NCBI RefSeq assembly: GCF_008807415.1
Contig: NZ_CP043626.1
Location: 1,736,001-1,800,000, forward strand
Length of the DNA stretch: 64,000 nucleotides
Source of the DNA: Pseudomonas denitrificans (nom. rej.)
GTDB lineage: Bacteria > Pseudomonadota > Gammaproteobacteria > Pseudomonadales > Pseudomonadaceae
Direction of reading: 5' to 3'
Positions 39,455-48,289 of the stretch are shown one piece after another (position 1 is the stretch's first letter; each line of letters opens with the position of its first letter). The notes below the pieces were generated by a model, which saw nothing but the letters and a program-made list of their open reading frames with translations, had not been told where the DNA came from and searched no databases. A program made the translations under genes and the position numbers.

Positions 39455-40612
39455 ATGCACGAAACACAAGGAGTCGTTCGCGGCATGTCCAGCGCCCGCG
39501 ACGTCGAGGCGGTTGCCCAGGACCTGGCGCGCCAACTGATCCACCCCAACCTCGGCTTCGTGCTGTTCTTCTGTTCCGCCGAATACGACCTGCCGGCGCT
39601 GGCCGCCGCGCTGGAGCAGTACTTCGGCGGCATCGACCTGGCCGGCTGCACCACCGCCGGGGAGATCACCCCGCAGGGCTATGGGCGTGGCTGCGTCACC
39701 GCCGTCGGCTTCGATTTGCGCAGCTTCGCCATCTCCTGCGCGCTGGTGGACGAGATGGAGCGCTTCAGCCTGATCGATGCGCAGCAGATGGTCGAGTCGC
39801 TGGTGGCGGACTGCCGCAGCGCCGGGCTGGCGCCGATCAAAGACCACAGCTTCGCCCTGACCCTGCTCGACGGCCTGTCCAGCCGCGAGGAAGTGGTGCT
39901 CGCCGCGCTCAGTGCCGCGCTGGGCGCCATTCCGCATTTCGGCGGCTCGGCCGGCGACGACAACCACCTGACCCACACCCACGTCTATTACCAGGGCCAG
40001 TTCCACACCGGCGCGGCGGTGGTGGTGCTGTTCAACACCTGGCTGGACTTCGAGGTGTTCACCACCCACCACGTGCTGCCCAGCGAGGAGAAACTGGTGG
40101 TCACCCGCGCCGACAGCGACAGCCGCCGCGTGCTGGAGCTCAACGCCGAGCCGGCCGCGCTGGAATTCGCCCGGCTGGTCGGGGTGCCGCTGGAGCAGCT
40201 GGATTTCTCGCTGTTCCCCGCGCATCCGCTGGCGGTGCGGGTACGCGAGCAGTACTACGTGCGCTCGATCCAGCAGGTCAACGACGACCTCAGCCTGACC
40301 TTCTACTGCGCGGTGGAGAACGGCATCGTCCTCACCGCCATGAGCACCGGCCCGCTGCTGCCCGGGCTGCAGGCGCAGTTCCAGCGTCTGCATGAGCGCC
40401 TCGGCCCGCCGCTGCTGACCATCGGCTGCGACTGTTTCCTGCGCCGGCTCGAGCTGGAGGTGGCCGGCGATACCGAGCCCACCGCCGAGTTTCTGCGCAG
40501 CCAGCAGGTGATCGGCTTCAACACCTACGGGGAACAATTCAATGGCATGCATATCAACCAGACCTTCACCGGTGTCGCCATTGGCCGTCCTCGGGGCAAC
40601 GCCGGACGCTGA
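39455..40612 (+). CDS. nosP: NosP, FIST-domain nitric-oxide sensor
   Basis: The 385-residue protein has FIST N-terminal (VLFFCSAEYDLPALAAALEQYFGGIDLAGCTTAGEI split at the conserved CTTAGE) and FIST_C domains (ending FNTYGEQFNGMHINQTFTG). P. aeruginosa NosP is a haem protein that senses NO and inhibits its partner kinase NahK, encoded next to it as here. The kinase gene starts 71 bp inside this gene, indicating translational coupling. Identification rests on FIST domain plus the partner. Confidence 0.88.
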   Translation: MHETQGVVRGMSSARDVEAVAQDLARQLIHPNLGFVLFFCSAEYDLPALAAALEQYFGGIDLAGCTTAGEITPQGYGRGCVTAVGFDLRSFAISCALVDEMERFSLIDAQQMVESLVADCRSAGLAPIKDHSFALTLLDGLSSREEVVLAALSAALGAIPHFGGSAGDDNHLTHTHVYYQGQFHTGAAVVVLFNTWLDFEVFTTHHVLPSEEKLVVTRADSDSRRVLELNAEPAALEFARLVGVPLEQLDFSLFPAHPLAVRVREQYYVRSIQQVNDDLSLTFYCAVENGIVLTAMSTGPLLPGLQAQFQRLHERLGPPLLTIGCDCFLRRLELEVAGDTEPTAEFLRSQQVIGFNTYGEQFNGMHINQTFTGVAIGRPRGNAGR

Positions 40613-43169
40613 GCTGCGCGCGCGCATCGCCGAGCTGGAGCGCGACAACCACAAGCTGCAGCGGATCAATGCGGCACTGATCGAGCGCGTCGAATCGGCC
40701 ACCTCGCGCGGCGACAACGCCTATGGCGCCTTCCAGCACTCGGTCGTGCTGGCCGAGCAGGTTCGCGAGCGCACCGATGCGCTGAGCGAGGCGATGGTCG
40801 AGCTGAAGTCCAGCAACCAGCTGCTCAGCGACGCCCGCCTGCGCGCCGAGACTGCGCACCAGTACCTGCTCGATGCCATCGAGAGCATCTCCGATGCCTT
40901 CGTGCTGTTCGACCCGCAGCAGCGCATCGTCCTCTATAACGAAAGGTTCCGGGCCTTCTGGGCGCAGACCCGCGCCCGCGTTGGCGCGGGAACGCGGCTC
41001 GCCGAGGTGCGCCGGCTGGCGCAGAGCAGCGGGCTGATCGTCGAGGAGCAACGCAGCAGCGATGACGAGCACACCCTTTATCGCCTGCGCAACGACCGCT
41101 GGGTGCGGGTCACCGAGCGACCGACCCGCGACGGCGGGCTGGTGGTGCTCTACAGCGATATCACCGAGATCAAGCAGAACGAGATGGCCCGCCGCGAGCA
41201 GGCGGTGGCGCAGAAGTCGCACTTGCTGCAACGCGCCGTCGACAACCTGTCCCAGGGCGTGGCCATGGTCGGCGCCGATGGCGCACTGGAGTTGTGGAAC
41301 CGGCGCTTCCTGGAGCTTTGCGGGCTGGCGCCGATCGAGGCGCACCGGCCCTTCGCCGAGGTCATGGCGGACAGCGAGCTGCCGCTGCTGACGCCGCGCA
41401 GCCGGCCGCGCAAGGGCGAGGTGGAAGGGGTGATCGAGCAGCGCCTGTTCGACGGACGCATGCTGGAAATCCGCACCCATGCGCTGCCCACCGGGGGCTT
41501 CGTCAACACCTTCACCGACATCACCGAGCGCTACCGCCACGCCGAGGCGCTGCGTGAAAGCGAACGCTGGATTCGCCTGATCACCGACCAGGTCCCGGCG
41601 CTGATCGCCTACCTCACCGCCGATCTGGATTACGACTTCACCAACAAGGTCTACGAGGAATGGTACCGCTGGCCCAGCGGCTCGATGCTCGGGCGCAACC
41701 TGCGCGAGGTACACAGCGCCGAGCACTGCCAGCGCCTGGAACCGTACTTCGAGCGCGCGCTGTCGGGCGAGAGCGTCACCTTCGAGATCGCCGAAACCAA
41801 CCTCGCCGGGCAGGAACGCTACATGCAGCGCTCCTACGTGCCCAACCGCCAGGCCGACGGCACCGTGACTGGCCTGTTCGTGCTGATCCGCGACATCACC
41901 GAGCGCCGCCGCACCGCGGAGGCGCTGCACCAGGCCTACCAGAACCTGGAGCAGCGGGTACGCGAACGCACGGCTGAGCTGACCAGCCTGAATGACCAGC
42001 TCAAGCGCGAGATCGACGAGCGCAGCCAGGTCGAAGGACGCCTGCGAGAAGCCAAGCGTGAGGCGGAGCAAGCGAACCTGTCGAAGACCAAGTTCCTCGC
42101 CGCCGTCAGCCACGACCTGCTGCAACCGCTGAACGCCGCGCGGCTGTTCACCAGTGCGCTGCAGGAGCGCAGCGGCGAAGTGCTGGTGCGCAACATCAGC
42201 CAGTCGCTGGAGGACGTGGAGACGCTGCTCGGCACCCTGGTGGACATCTCCAAGCTGGATGCCGGGGTGATCAAGCCGGATATCGCCTCGTTCGATGTCA
42301 GCGAACTGCTCGGCAACCTCGCCGCCGAGTACCGTCAGGTGGCCGCCAGCGAAGGCCTGGCGCTGGACTTCGTACCCTGCGGCGCGCAGGTGCGCAGCGA
42401 TATCCAGCTGCTGGCGCGAATCCTGCGCAACCTGCTGACCAATGCCATCCGCTACACGCCGTCGGGTCGCGTGCTGCTGGGCTGCCGGCGGCGCCGGCAC
42501 AGCCTGTGGATCGAGGTCTGGGACACAGGCGTGGGCATCGCCGCCGACAAGCTCGGCGAGATATTCCAGGAGTTCAAGCGCGGCGATGTGCAGCGTTTCC
42601 ATCAGGATCGCGGGCTGGGCCTGGGCCTGGCCATCGTCGAGAAGATCGCGCGCATGCTCGGTCACCGCATCTACGTGGAATCGGTGCCCGGCAAGGGCTC
42701 GCGCTTCGCCATCGAAGTCCCGCTGTCGCGCCGCGTGGCCCGCAGCGCGCCGGAACCGGAGCGCACCGCTGACGACCTGGTGGAGCGCTTGCGCGGATCC
42801 CGCGTGTGGGTGCTGGATAACGACGCCTCGATCTGCGCCGGCATGCGCACGCTGCTGGAGACCTGGGGCTGCCAGGTGGTGACGGCATTGTCGGAGGAGG
42901 ACCTGGCGCGGCAGGTGGACAACTTCCACGCCGAGTCGGACCTGCTGATCGTCGACTACCACCTCGACGATGGGTTGAACGGCGTCGATGCGGTGGCCTC
43001 GATCAACGCCCGCCGCGGCACGCCGCTACCGGCGCTGATGATCACCGCCAACTACAGCAACGAGCTGAAACAGCAGGTCCGCGAGCTGGGGCACACGCTG
43101 ATGCACAAGCCGGTGCGGCCGATGAAGCTGAAGACCGCGCTGTGCCATCTGATCGATAGCTCCCACTGA
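40542..43169 (+). CDS. nahK: NahK/ErcS'-type hybrid sensor histidine kinase
   Basis: The 875-residue kinase begins with a coiled coil (LERDNHKLQRINAALIERVE), then three PAS-like segments (around residues 100-470), a HisKA H-box AVSHDLLQPLNAARLF (His ~523), a HATPase with WDTGVGIAADKLGE and GLGLGLAIVEKIA, and a C-terminal receiver with phospho-Asp in LLIVDYHLDDG (~804). No N-terminal membrane segment is seen, so it is cytoplasmic. In P. aeruginosa the orthologue passes phosphate towards HptB and affects biofilm and ethanol oxidation. GGGGAA lies before the ATG. Confidence 0.9.
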   Translation: MACISTRPSPVSPLAVLGATPDAELRARIAELERDNHKLQRINAALIERVESATSRGDNAYGAFQHSVVLAEQVRERTDALSEAMVELKSSNQLLSDARLRAETAHQYLLDAIESISDAFVLFDPQQRIVLYNERFRAFWAQTRARVGAGTRLAEVRRLAQSSGLIVEEQRSSDDEHTLYRLRNDRWVRVTERPTRDGGLVVLYSDITEIKQNEMARREQAVAQKSHLLQRAVDNLSQGVAMVGADGALELWNRRFLELCGLAPIEAHRPFAEVMADSELPLLTPRSRPRKGEVEGVIEQRLFDGRMLEIRTHALPTGGFVNTFTDITERYRHAEALRESERWIRLITDQVPALIAYLTADLDYDFTNKVYEEWYRWPSGSMLGRNLREVHSAEHCQRLEPYFERALSGESVTFEIAETNLAGQERYMQRSYVPNRQADGTVTGLFVLIRDITERRRTAEALHQAYQNLEQRVRERTAELTSLNDQLKREIDERSQVEGRLREAKREAEQANLSKTKFLAAVSHDLLQPLNAARLFTSALQERSGEVLVRNISQSLEDVETLLGTLVDISKLDAGVIKPDIASFDVSELLGNLAAEYRQVAASEGLALDFVPCGAQVRSDIQLLARILRNLLTNAIRYTPSGRVLLGCRRRRHSLWIEVWDTGVGIAADKLGEIFQEFKRGDVQRFHQDRGLGLGLAIVEKIARMLGHRIYVESVPGKGSRFAIEVPLSRRVARSAPEPERTADDLVERLRGSRVWVLDNDASICAGMRTLLETWGCQVVTALSEEDLARQVDNFHAESDLLIVDYHLDDGLNGVDAVASINARRGTPLPALMITANYSNELKQQVRELGHTLMHKPVRPMKLKTALCHLIDSSH

Positions 43170-43416
43170 ACAGGCCTCGCGTGTTGTTTCGCATCGAGCC
43201 CATCACCCCGCGTTCAGGATGAACTCTGCGCAGGATGGGTATCGCTGCGCTCCACACCCTCCTACTGGTGCGCTCCCGGATGCCTCAGTAGGGTGGAAAA
43301 CGTTCGACGTTATCCGCCGTTTGGCCGTGGTTTCATCGTGTTCCGGTATCAAGCTGGGCGCGCGGCGAGCAGAGATGAAGCAGCTTACAACCGCGAACGG
43401 TTGTACGCCCTGCGGA
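43170..43416. repeat. Intergenic region with a family-B repeat copy
   Basis: The GGTATCGCTGCGCTCCAC core at 43238 is extended on the left by ATGG. A degraded GTAGGGTGG...CGTTATCCGCC block follows near 43290-43320. No gene is seen between the convergent kinase and exporter genes. Confidence 0.65.
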
Positions 43417-44277
43417 TCAGGCGCGCTGGGCGACGGGGGCACGTACCTTGGCCAGCAGGATCAGGGCGATCCCGCCCAGCACCGCCAGCGACACCAGCGC
43501 CAGCCGCAGGCTGATCGCCTCGCCCAGCAGCGCGGCGCCGGAGAGTGCCGCGAGAATCGGCACGCTCAGTTGCACCGAAGCGCCCTGGATGGCGGACAAC
43601 CCCGGCAGCGCGCTGTACCAGATGGCATAGCCGATCCCCGAGGCCACCGCGCCGGACAGCACGGCGTAAACGACGCCCAGCGTGTCCACCCGCAGATCGG
43701 CGTGGAAGAACACCGCCAGCACCGCCGCAAAGCTAATGGCGCGCACGAAGTTGCCCGTCGTGATCGCCAGCGGATCGCTGCCCTTGCGCCCGAGCAGCGA
43801 GTACAGCCCCCAGGCCACGCCGGACAGCAACATCAGCAGCGCACCCGCCAGCGGCGGCGCGCTGGCGCTGGGCAGCAACTGGGCCAGCAGGCCGCCCAGG
43901 GCCAGCAGGAAACCCGCCAGCGCCTGCCCGCGCAGGCTTTCACCACGCAGCAGGCCGACCAGGATCATGGTCACCTGCACCGCGCCGAACAGCAGCAGCG
44001 CGCCGGTGCCGGCATCCAGTTGCACATAGGCGTAGGAGAAAGCCGCGGCGTAGACGAACAGCGCCGCCGCCGCGCGCCAGTTGCCGCCGTCGCTGGCGGC
44101 GCGATGGCGCAGTTTCAGCAGCAGAGCAAGCATCAGCGCGCCCGAGAAGATGCGGATGCCGGTGAAGCTCACCGCGTCGATGCTGGTGGCCTTGAGGGCC
44201 AGGCGGCAGAGGATGGAGTTGCCGGCGAAGGCGATCATCGCCAGGCCGGTGAGGCTCAGGGTGCGGGTGGAGGGCAT
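43417..44277 (-). CDS. EamA/DMT-family transporter
   Basis: The 286-residue protein has about ten hydrophobic segments in two EamA repeats (LTGLAMIAFAGNSILCRLAL at the start; ALSGAVASGIGYAIWYSALP and LVSLAVLGGIALILLAKVRAP in the second). It probably exports a metabolite or amino acid. It lies 56 bp downstream of erbR on the same strand. A gene of this kind is, from memory, also next to erbR in P. aeruginosa. Confidence 0.87.
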   Translation of the reverse strand: MPSTRTLSLTGLAMIAFAGNSILCRLALKATSIDAVSFTGIRIFSGALMLALLLKLRHRAASDGGNWRAAAALFVYAAAFSYAYVQLDAGTGALLLFGAVQVTMILVGLLRGESLRGQALAGFLLALGGLLAQLLPSASAPPLAGALLMLLSGVAWGLYSLLGRKGSDPLAITTGNFVRAISFAAVLAVFFHADLRVDTLGVVYAVLSGAVASGIGYAIWYSALPGLSAIQGASVQLSVPILAALSGAALLGEAISLRLALVSLAVLGGIALILLAKVRAPVAQRA

Positions 44278-44333
44278 CGAGTGGTTCCCGGTAGCGGTCG
44301 CAACGGCACGTTATGACTCAGCGGCGCCTCGTT

Positions 44334-44999
44334 TCAGCGACGCAGGTAGGCGGCGAAGTCGATATCGCCCGCGCAGAGGATGGCCTGCACGCGGTTGTGT
44401 ACCTTCAGCTTGCGCAGGATGGCGGAGACGTGGGCCTTCACCGTGGTCTCGGCAATCTCCAGGTTGTAGGCGATCTGCTTGTTGGATTCGCCCTTGGTCA
44501 TCCGCTCCAGCACCAGCAGCTGCTTGCGGGTCAGCGCCTGCAGCAGTTCCGGCGGGATGCTGTGGTCTTCCTGGCCACTGCGGCGCGGCGAGGATTTCTG
44601 CGTGCGGATGATGTCCGACGGCAGGTAGACGTTGCCGTTGAGAATCTGCTCGATGGCCTCGGTCATCTGTACGCGCGGCGACGACTTGGTGATGAAGCCC
44701 ACGGCGCCGTAGGTGATGGCCTGCAGCACGACCTGCTTGTCCTGCTCGGCGGAGACGATCACCACCGGGATGGTCGGTGCCTCGTTGCGCAGGCTCATGA
44801 GGCCGTTGAGGCCATGCATGCCGGGCATGTTCAGGTCGAGCAGGATCAGGTCGAGATCGTCGTGTTCCTGGGTCAGGCCCAGGGCGCTGGCGAGGTCGGC
44901 GGTTTCCATTACTTCGCTGCCGGGGAAGCCGTCGGCGATGACGTTGTGGATGGCTTCGCGGAACAGCGGGTGATCGTCGGCGATCAGGATCTTGTACAT
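44334..44999 (-). CDS. erbR: ErbR (AgmR/ExaE-type) response regulator of PQQ-dependent alcohol oxidation
   Basis: The 221-residue NarL/LuxR-type regulator has an N-terminal receiver ([17 protein letters not shown], phospho-Asp in [13 protein letters not shown] near residue 54, Lys in GFITKSS near 104) and a C-terminal LuxR helix-turn-helix ([20 protein letters not shown], then [16 protein letters not shown]). It is nearly identical, as I recall, to P. aeruginosa ErbR, an orphan regulator needed for ethanol oxidation and PQQ synthesis genes. The ATG is preferred over a GTG three codons earlier. Its likely targets are the neighbouring PQQ genes. Confidence 0.92.
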   Translation of the reverse strand: MYKILIADDHPLFREAIHNVIADGFPGSEVMETADLASALGLTQEHDDLDLILLDLNMPGMHGLNGLMSLRNEAPTIPVVIVSAEQDKQVVLQAITYGAVGFITKSSPRVQMTEAIEQILNGNVYLPSDIIRTQKSSPRRSGQEDHSIPPELLQALTRKQLLVLERMTKGESNKQIAYNLEIAETTVKAHVSAILRKLKVHNRVQAILCAGDIDFAAYLRR

Positions 45000-45041
45000 G
45001 GCCTGCACCTCGTTGTTGTCGTTATGGGCGGTGATCGCAAG

Positions 45042-45617
45042 TTACTTCAGGGGTTGCGGTTGCGCATCCTGCAGGGGCAGTCCTGCCTGTTCCCAGGCAT
45101 CGATTCCATCACGGTACCAGTAGAGGCTGGCATAGCCCAGCGCATGTGCGCGGCGGATGGCATTCCAGCTCATCCAGCAGTCGGAACGGCAGTAGAACAC
45201 CAGCGGGCGCCTGGCATCGCCGTCGGTGAGGCGGGCGAGATTCTGCTCCAGGTAGGCTTGCCACTGTGGTTCCAGGGTGCCGGTGCCGACGTTGGCCAGC
45301 CACAGGCTGCCGGGCAGGTTGCGGTGCTGTTCGTCCGCGACGAACTGGCCGTTGAGGAAGGTGCGGCGGTAGACGTCCACCAGCCGGGTCTGCGGCTCGC
45401 GCTTGAGCAGCGCCTGCAGGGCAGGGGTGTCGAGGGTGGTGGCGTGGTCGGCGGAGGGCGGAGTCGGGCTGCGGTACTGGGCCTGTCGGTAGCCGTCGGC
45501 GGAAAACAGCGGCGCGTCCTCGGCCTGCGCGGTCGGCAGCGCGAGGGTCAGGCTGAGCAGGCACGCGGCGAGGCCGCCGCTCATGTGGCCGGGCAGGGCA
45601 GGAGCAAGGCGAGGCAT
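45042..45617 (-). CDS. PQQ-dependent catabolism-associated CXXCW (rhodanese-like) protein
   Basis: The 191-residue periplasmic protein has a signal peptide (LAACLLSLTLALPTAQA), then a rhodanese-like domain with the diagnostic FYCRSDCWMSWNA motif (about residues 141-150) and a C-terminal YWYRDGIDAWEQAGLPL. This is the CXXCW family that accompanies PQQ alcohol dehydrogenase systems; the reaction is not established. The start MPRLAPAL has AGAGATA upstream; an ATG 12 codons earlier has no ribosome site. A 17-bp motif lies 88 bp upstream. Confidence 0.87.
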   Translation of the reverse strand: MPRLAPALPGHMSGGLAACLLSLTLALPTAQAEDAPLFSADGYRQAQYRSPTPPSADHATTLDTPALQALLKREPQTRLVDVYRRTFLNGQFVADEQHRNLPGSLWLANVGTGTLEPQWQAYLEQNLARLTDGDARRPLVFYCRSDCWMSWNAIRRAHALGYASLYWYRDGIDAWEQAGLPLQDAQPQPLK

Positions 45618-45705
45618 GGCGGTATCTCTGTTCGTTCTTCTTGTACTGGCCATTAGATGCCGGCGCTGCAGCTTTGGAAATTCGACGTCCGGAGGGGCGA
45701 ACCGG

Positions 45706-45722
45706 TACCAAAGTAGTAGGTT
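45706..45722 (-). promoter_or_regulatory. 17-bp motif upstream of the CXXCW gene (candidate ErbR box)
   Basis: On the minus strand the sequence reads AACCTACTACTTTGGTA. The same motif, with one change, occurs at 49579-49595 at an almost identical distance from its gene. A TCTAAT -10-like element lies about 47 bp downstream. Confidence 0.6.
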
Positions 45723-46541
45723 TCACCCCTTGCGCAGGGCAGCGTGCTGCGGGTTGAAGGTCAGCACAGCAAGCCCGGCGAAGAGCAGCGTCAGCCCCAG
45801 GCAGACGCCTGCCGCCAGCAGGTTGAAGCGCTCGTAGAGGGCAAAGCGCACCAGCTCCACCGCGTGGCTGAACGGGTTCAGCGCGCACAGCCAGTACAGC
45901 CACTGGCTGGCCTCGCGCATCTTCCACAGCGGGTAGAGCGCGGAAGAGAGGAAGAACAGCGGGAAGATGACGAAATTCATCACCCCGGCGAAGTTCTCCA
46001 GCTGGCGGATGCCGTTGGACAGCAGCAAGCCCAGCGCGCCCAGCAGCAGGGCTGCCAGCAGCAGCGCCGATAGCGCCGCCACCAGCCCCATGGGCGGCGG
46101 CTGTACGCCATACAGCCAGGCAATCAGCAGGAAGGCATAGACCTGCAGCAATGACACCAGCGCGGTGGCCAGCAGCTTGCTGGCGAGCAGGAAGGCGCGC
46201 GGCAGCGGGCTGGTCAGCAGCACGCGCATGCTGCCCATCTCGCGGTCGTAGACCATCGACAGCGAGCCCTGCATGCCGTTGAACAGCAGGATCATGCAGC
46301 ACAGCCCCGGCACTATGTAGGTCTCGTAGGTGACGTAGGTGTCGTACGGCTCGATGATCGAGATGCCCAGCGCGGCGCGGAAACCGGCGGCGAACACCAG
46401 CAGCCAGAGCAGCGGCCGCACCAGCGCGCTGAGGAAGCGCGAGCGCTGCAGGACGAAACGCAGCCATTCGCGCATGACGATGCCGCACAGGCACTGCCAG
46501 TAGGCGGCGGGGCCGAAGCGCGGGTTTTCCAGGGCGCTCAT
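45723..46541 (-). CDS. ABC-2 type permease of the PQQ-associated transporter
   Basis: The 272-residue ABC-2 permease has six hydrophobic segments (FLSALVRPLLWLLVFAAGF, then VVSLLQ-like and LLLAALLLGALGLLLSNGI) and the YIVPGLCCMILLFNGM segment of ABC-2 exporters. Its ATG overlaps the stop of the ATPase gene (ATGA). Orthologues accompany PQQ-dependent alcohol/phenylethanol oxidation genes (ped/exa regions); the substrate is not established. It is the last gene of the four-gene operon. Confidence 0.9.
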   Translation of the reverse strand: MSALENPRFGPAAYWQCLCGIVMREWLRFVLQRSRFLSALVRPLLWLLVFAAGFRAALGISIIEPYDTYVTYETYIVPGLCCMILLFNGMQGSLSMVYDREMGSMRVLLTSPLPRAFLLASKLLATALVSLLQVYAFLLIAWLYGVQPPPMGLVAALSALLLAALLLGALGLLLSNGIRQLENFAGVMNFVIFPLFFLSSALYPLWKMREASQWLYWLCALNPFSHAVELVRFALYERFNLLAAGVCLGLTLLFAGLAVLTFNPQHAALRKG

Positions 46542-47299
46542 GCGCAGGCCTCCAGGCGGGTCAGGCGGTCGAAGGTGCGCTCCAGGTTGCCGGCGTCCGG
46601 TGCGCAGATATCCCGCGCCTCGCCCCGGGCGACCAGGCGGCCGCGGTCGAGCACCAACAGCGCATCCTCGTCACGCACTTCATCCAGCAGGTGGGTGGTC
46701 CAGAGCACCGCCAGACCGTCCTCGCGGCACAGCCGGCGCACATGGTTGTTGAGCGCCTGGCGTGCTGCCGGGTCGAGGCCGACGCTGGCTTCGTCGAGCA
46801 GCAGCAGGCGCGGGCGATGCAGCAGGGCGCGGGCGATCTCCACCCGGCGGCGGTGCCCGCCATTGAGCGCACGGACCTTGTCGCGGCGGCGCTCGAGCAA
46901 CTGCTGGCGGGCCAGTTCGGCGTCGATCCGCTCGTTCGCCACGCTGCGAGGCAGGCCGTGCAGGGCGGCGTGGTAGCGCAGGTTCTGCTCCACGCTCAGG
47001 TCCAGGTCCAGGGTGCTCTGCTGGAACACCACGCCCAGCTCCCGCAGGGCCAGGCTCGGCTGGTGGCGCAGGCTGCAGCCGAGCACGTCGATCTCGCCCT
47101 GCTGCAGGTCGTAGAGGCGGGTGAGCAGGGCGACCAGGGTGGACTTGCCGGCGCCGTTGGGGCCGAGCAGGGCGGTGAAGCGCCCGGCGGGCAGCTCGAA
47201 CTCCAGGCCGTCGAGGGCAAGGCGCGGACCGTAGGAGAAGCCGAGATCGCGGACCGCCAGCGCATTCGTGGCAGGTGCACTCATACTGGCTGCGTTCAT
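46538..47299 (-). CDS. ABC transporter ATP-binding protein of the PQQ-associated transporter
   Basis: The 253-residue ATPase has Walker A GPNGAGKST (residues ~45-53), Q-loop GVVFQQSTLD, signature ALNGGHRRRVEIARAL (Asn in place of the usual Ser) and Walker B LLLLDEASVGLD, then the switch His in LWTTHLLDE. It starts by ATGA overlap with the propeller gene and ends by ATGA overlap with the permease gene, so three genes are translationally coupled. The frame is open far upstream inside the propeller gene, which is not native. Confidence 0.92.
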   Translation of the reverse strand: MNAASMSAPATNALAVRDLGFSYGPRLALDGLEFELPAGRFTALLGPNGAGKSTLVALLTRLYDLQQGEIDVLGCSLRHQPSLALRELGVVFQQSTLDLDLSVEQNLRYHAALHGLPRSVANERIDAELARQQLLERRRDKVRALNGGHRRRVEIARALLHRPRLLLLDEASVGLDPAARQALNNHVRRLCREDGLAVLWTTHLLDEVRDEDALLVLDRGRLVARGEARDICAPDAGNLERTFDRLTRLEACA

Positions 47300-48279
47300 G
47301 GCGTCACCACCACGCCCCACGGGTAGCGGCCGACCTTGATCGATTTGGTGACCTTGCGCGAGGCGACATCGATCACCGACACGTCGCCGCTGACACCATT
47401 GGTGGCGAGCAGGGTCTTCTCGTCCGGGGTGAACGCGAGGTGCCAGACACGGCGGCCCACCAGCAGGTAGTCGAGTACCTCGAAAGTCTTCGCATCCACT
47501 ACCGCCACATGGTTGGCCGGGCCGAGGGCGACGAAGGCCAGCTTGCCGTCGCTGGTCAGTTGCACGCCTACCGGCTGCACCTTGTCGGGGTGTACTCCCT
47601 GGATGGCGAAGCGCAGGGTCTTGAGAATCTTGCGGCTGGCGGTGTCGACCACGCTGACGGTGCCACCGATTTCCGCCGAGACCCAGACCTGCGAGCCGTC
47701 GTGGGTGAACTCGGCGTGGCGCGGGCGCTGGTCCACCAGGGTGCTGTCCACCAGCTTCTGGGTCGACGTGTCGATCCAGTGCAGCATGTTGGTGGTTTCG
47801 CTGGTGTTGACCGCCCACTGGCCGTCCGGGCTCACCGCCATGCCCTCGGGCTCGACGCCGACGTCGATCTGCCCGAGCACCTGGGCGGTCTGGGTGTCGA
47901 CCACCGTGACCAGTGCATCGTCCTCGTTGGAGACATACAGCCAGCGGTCATTGGGGTGCAGGGCGAACTGCTCGGGGTCGGCGCCCGAGGGCAGCTGCCT
48001 GATGATCTTGCGGGTGGCGAGATCGAGCACCTGCACGGTGTCCGAGTCACTCGCGCAGATGTACAGCAGCTTGTTGTCGTGGGACAGCGCCAACCCGCGT
48101 GGGCGCTTGCCGGTGTCGATGGTGCCGGTGACGCTCATGCTGTCCAGGTCGATGACGCTCAGGTTGTTGTCCTTCTCGTTGGACACGTAGGCCGTGGCGG
48201 CGAAGGCCGGCGGCACCAGTCCGAGGGCGAAGCTCAGGCAGGAGAGGGCAAGCAGGCGGGGCATGGGCAGGGTCCTCAT
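47296..48279 (-). CDS. Periplasmic YVTN beta-propeller protein of the PQQ-associated operon
   Basis: The 327-residue protein has a signal peptide (LLALSCLSFALGLVPPAFA) and repeated YVSNEKDNNLSVIDLDS-type blades (also YVSNEDDALVTVVDTQT and VSGDVSVIDVASRKV), making about seven blades. This family is found with PQQ-linked ABC systems and may be a periplasmic scaffold or sensor. AAGAAG precedes the ATG; an ATG five codons later is an alternative. It follows the substrate-binding gene by 10 bp. Confidence 0.88.
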   Translation of the reverse strand: MRTLPMPRLLALSCLSFALGLVPPAFAATAYVSNEKDNNLSVIDLDSMSVTGTIDTGKRPRGLALSHDNKLLYICASDSDTVQVLDLATRKIIRQLPSGADPEQFALHPNDRWLYVSNEDDALVTVVDTQTAQVLGQIDVGVEPEGMAVSPDGQWAVNTSETTNMLHWIDTSTQKLVDSTLVDQRPRHAEFTHDGSQVWVSAEIGGTVSVVDTASRKILKTLRFAIQGVHPDKVQPVGVQLTSDGKLAFVALGPANHVAVVDAKTFEVLDYLLVGRRVWHLAFTPDEKTLLATNGVSGDVSVIDVASRKVTKSIKVGRYPWGVVVTP

Positions 48280-48289
48280 GGAGTTCTTC

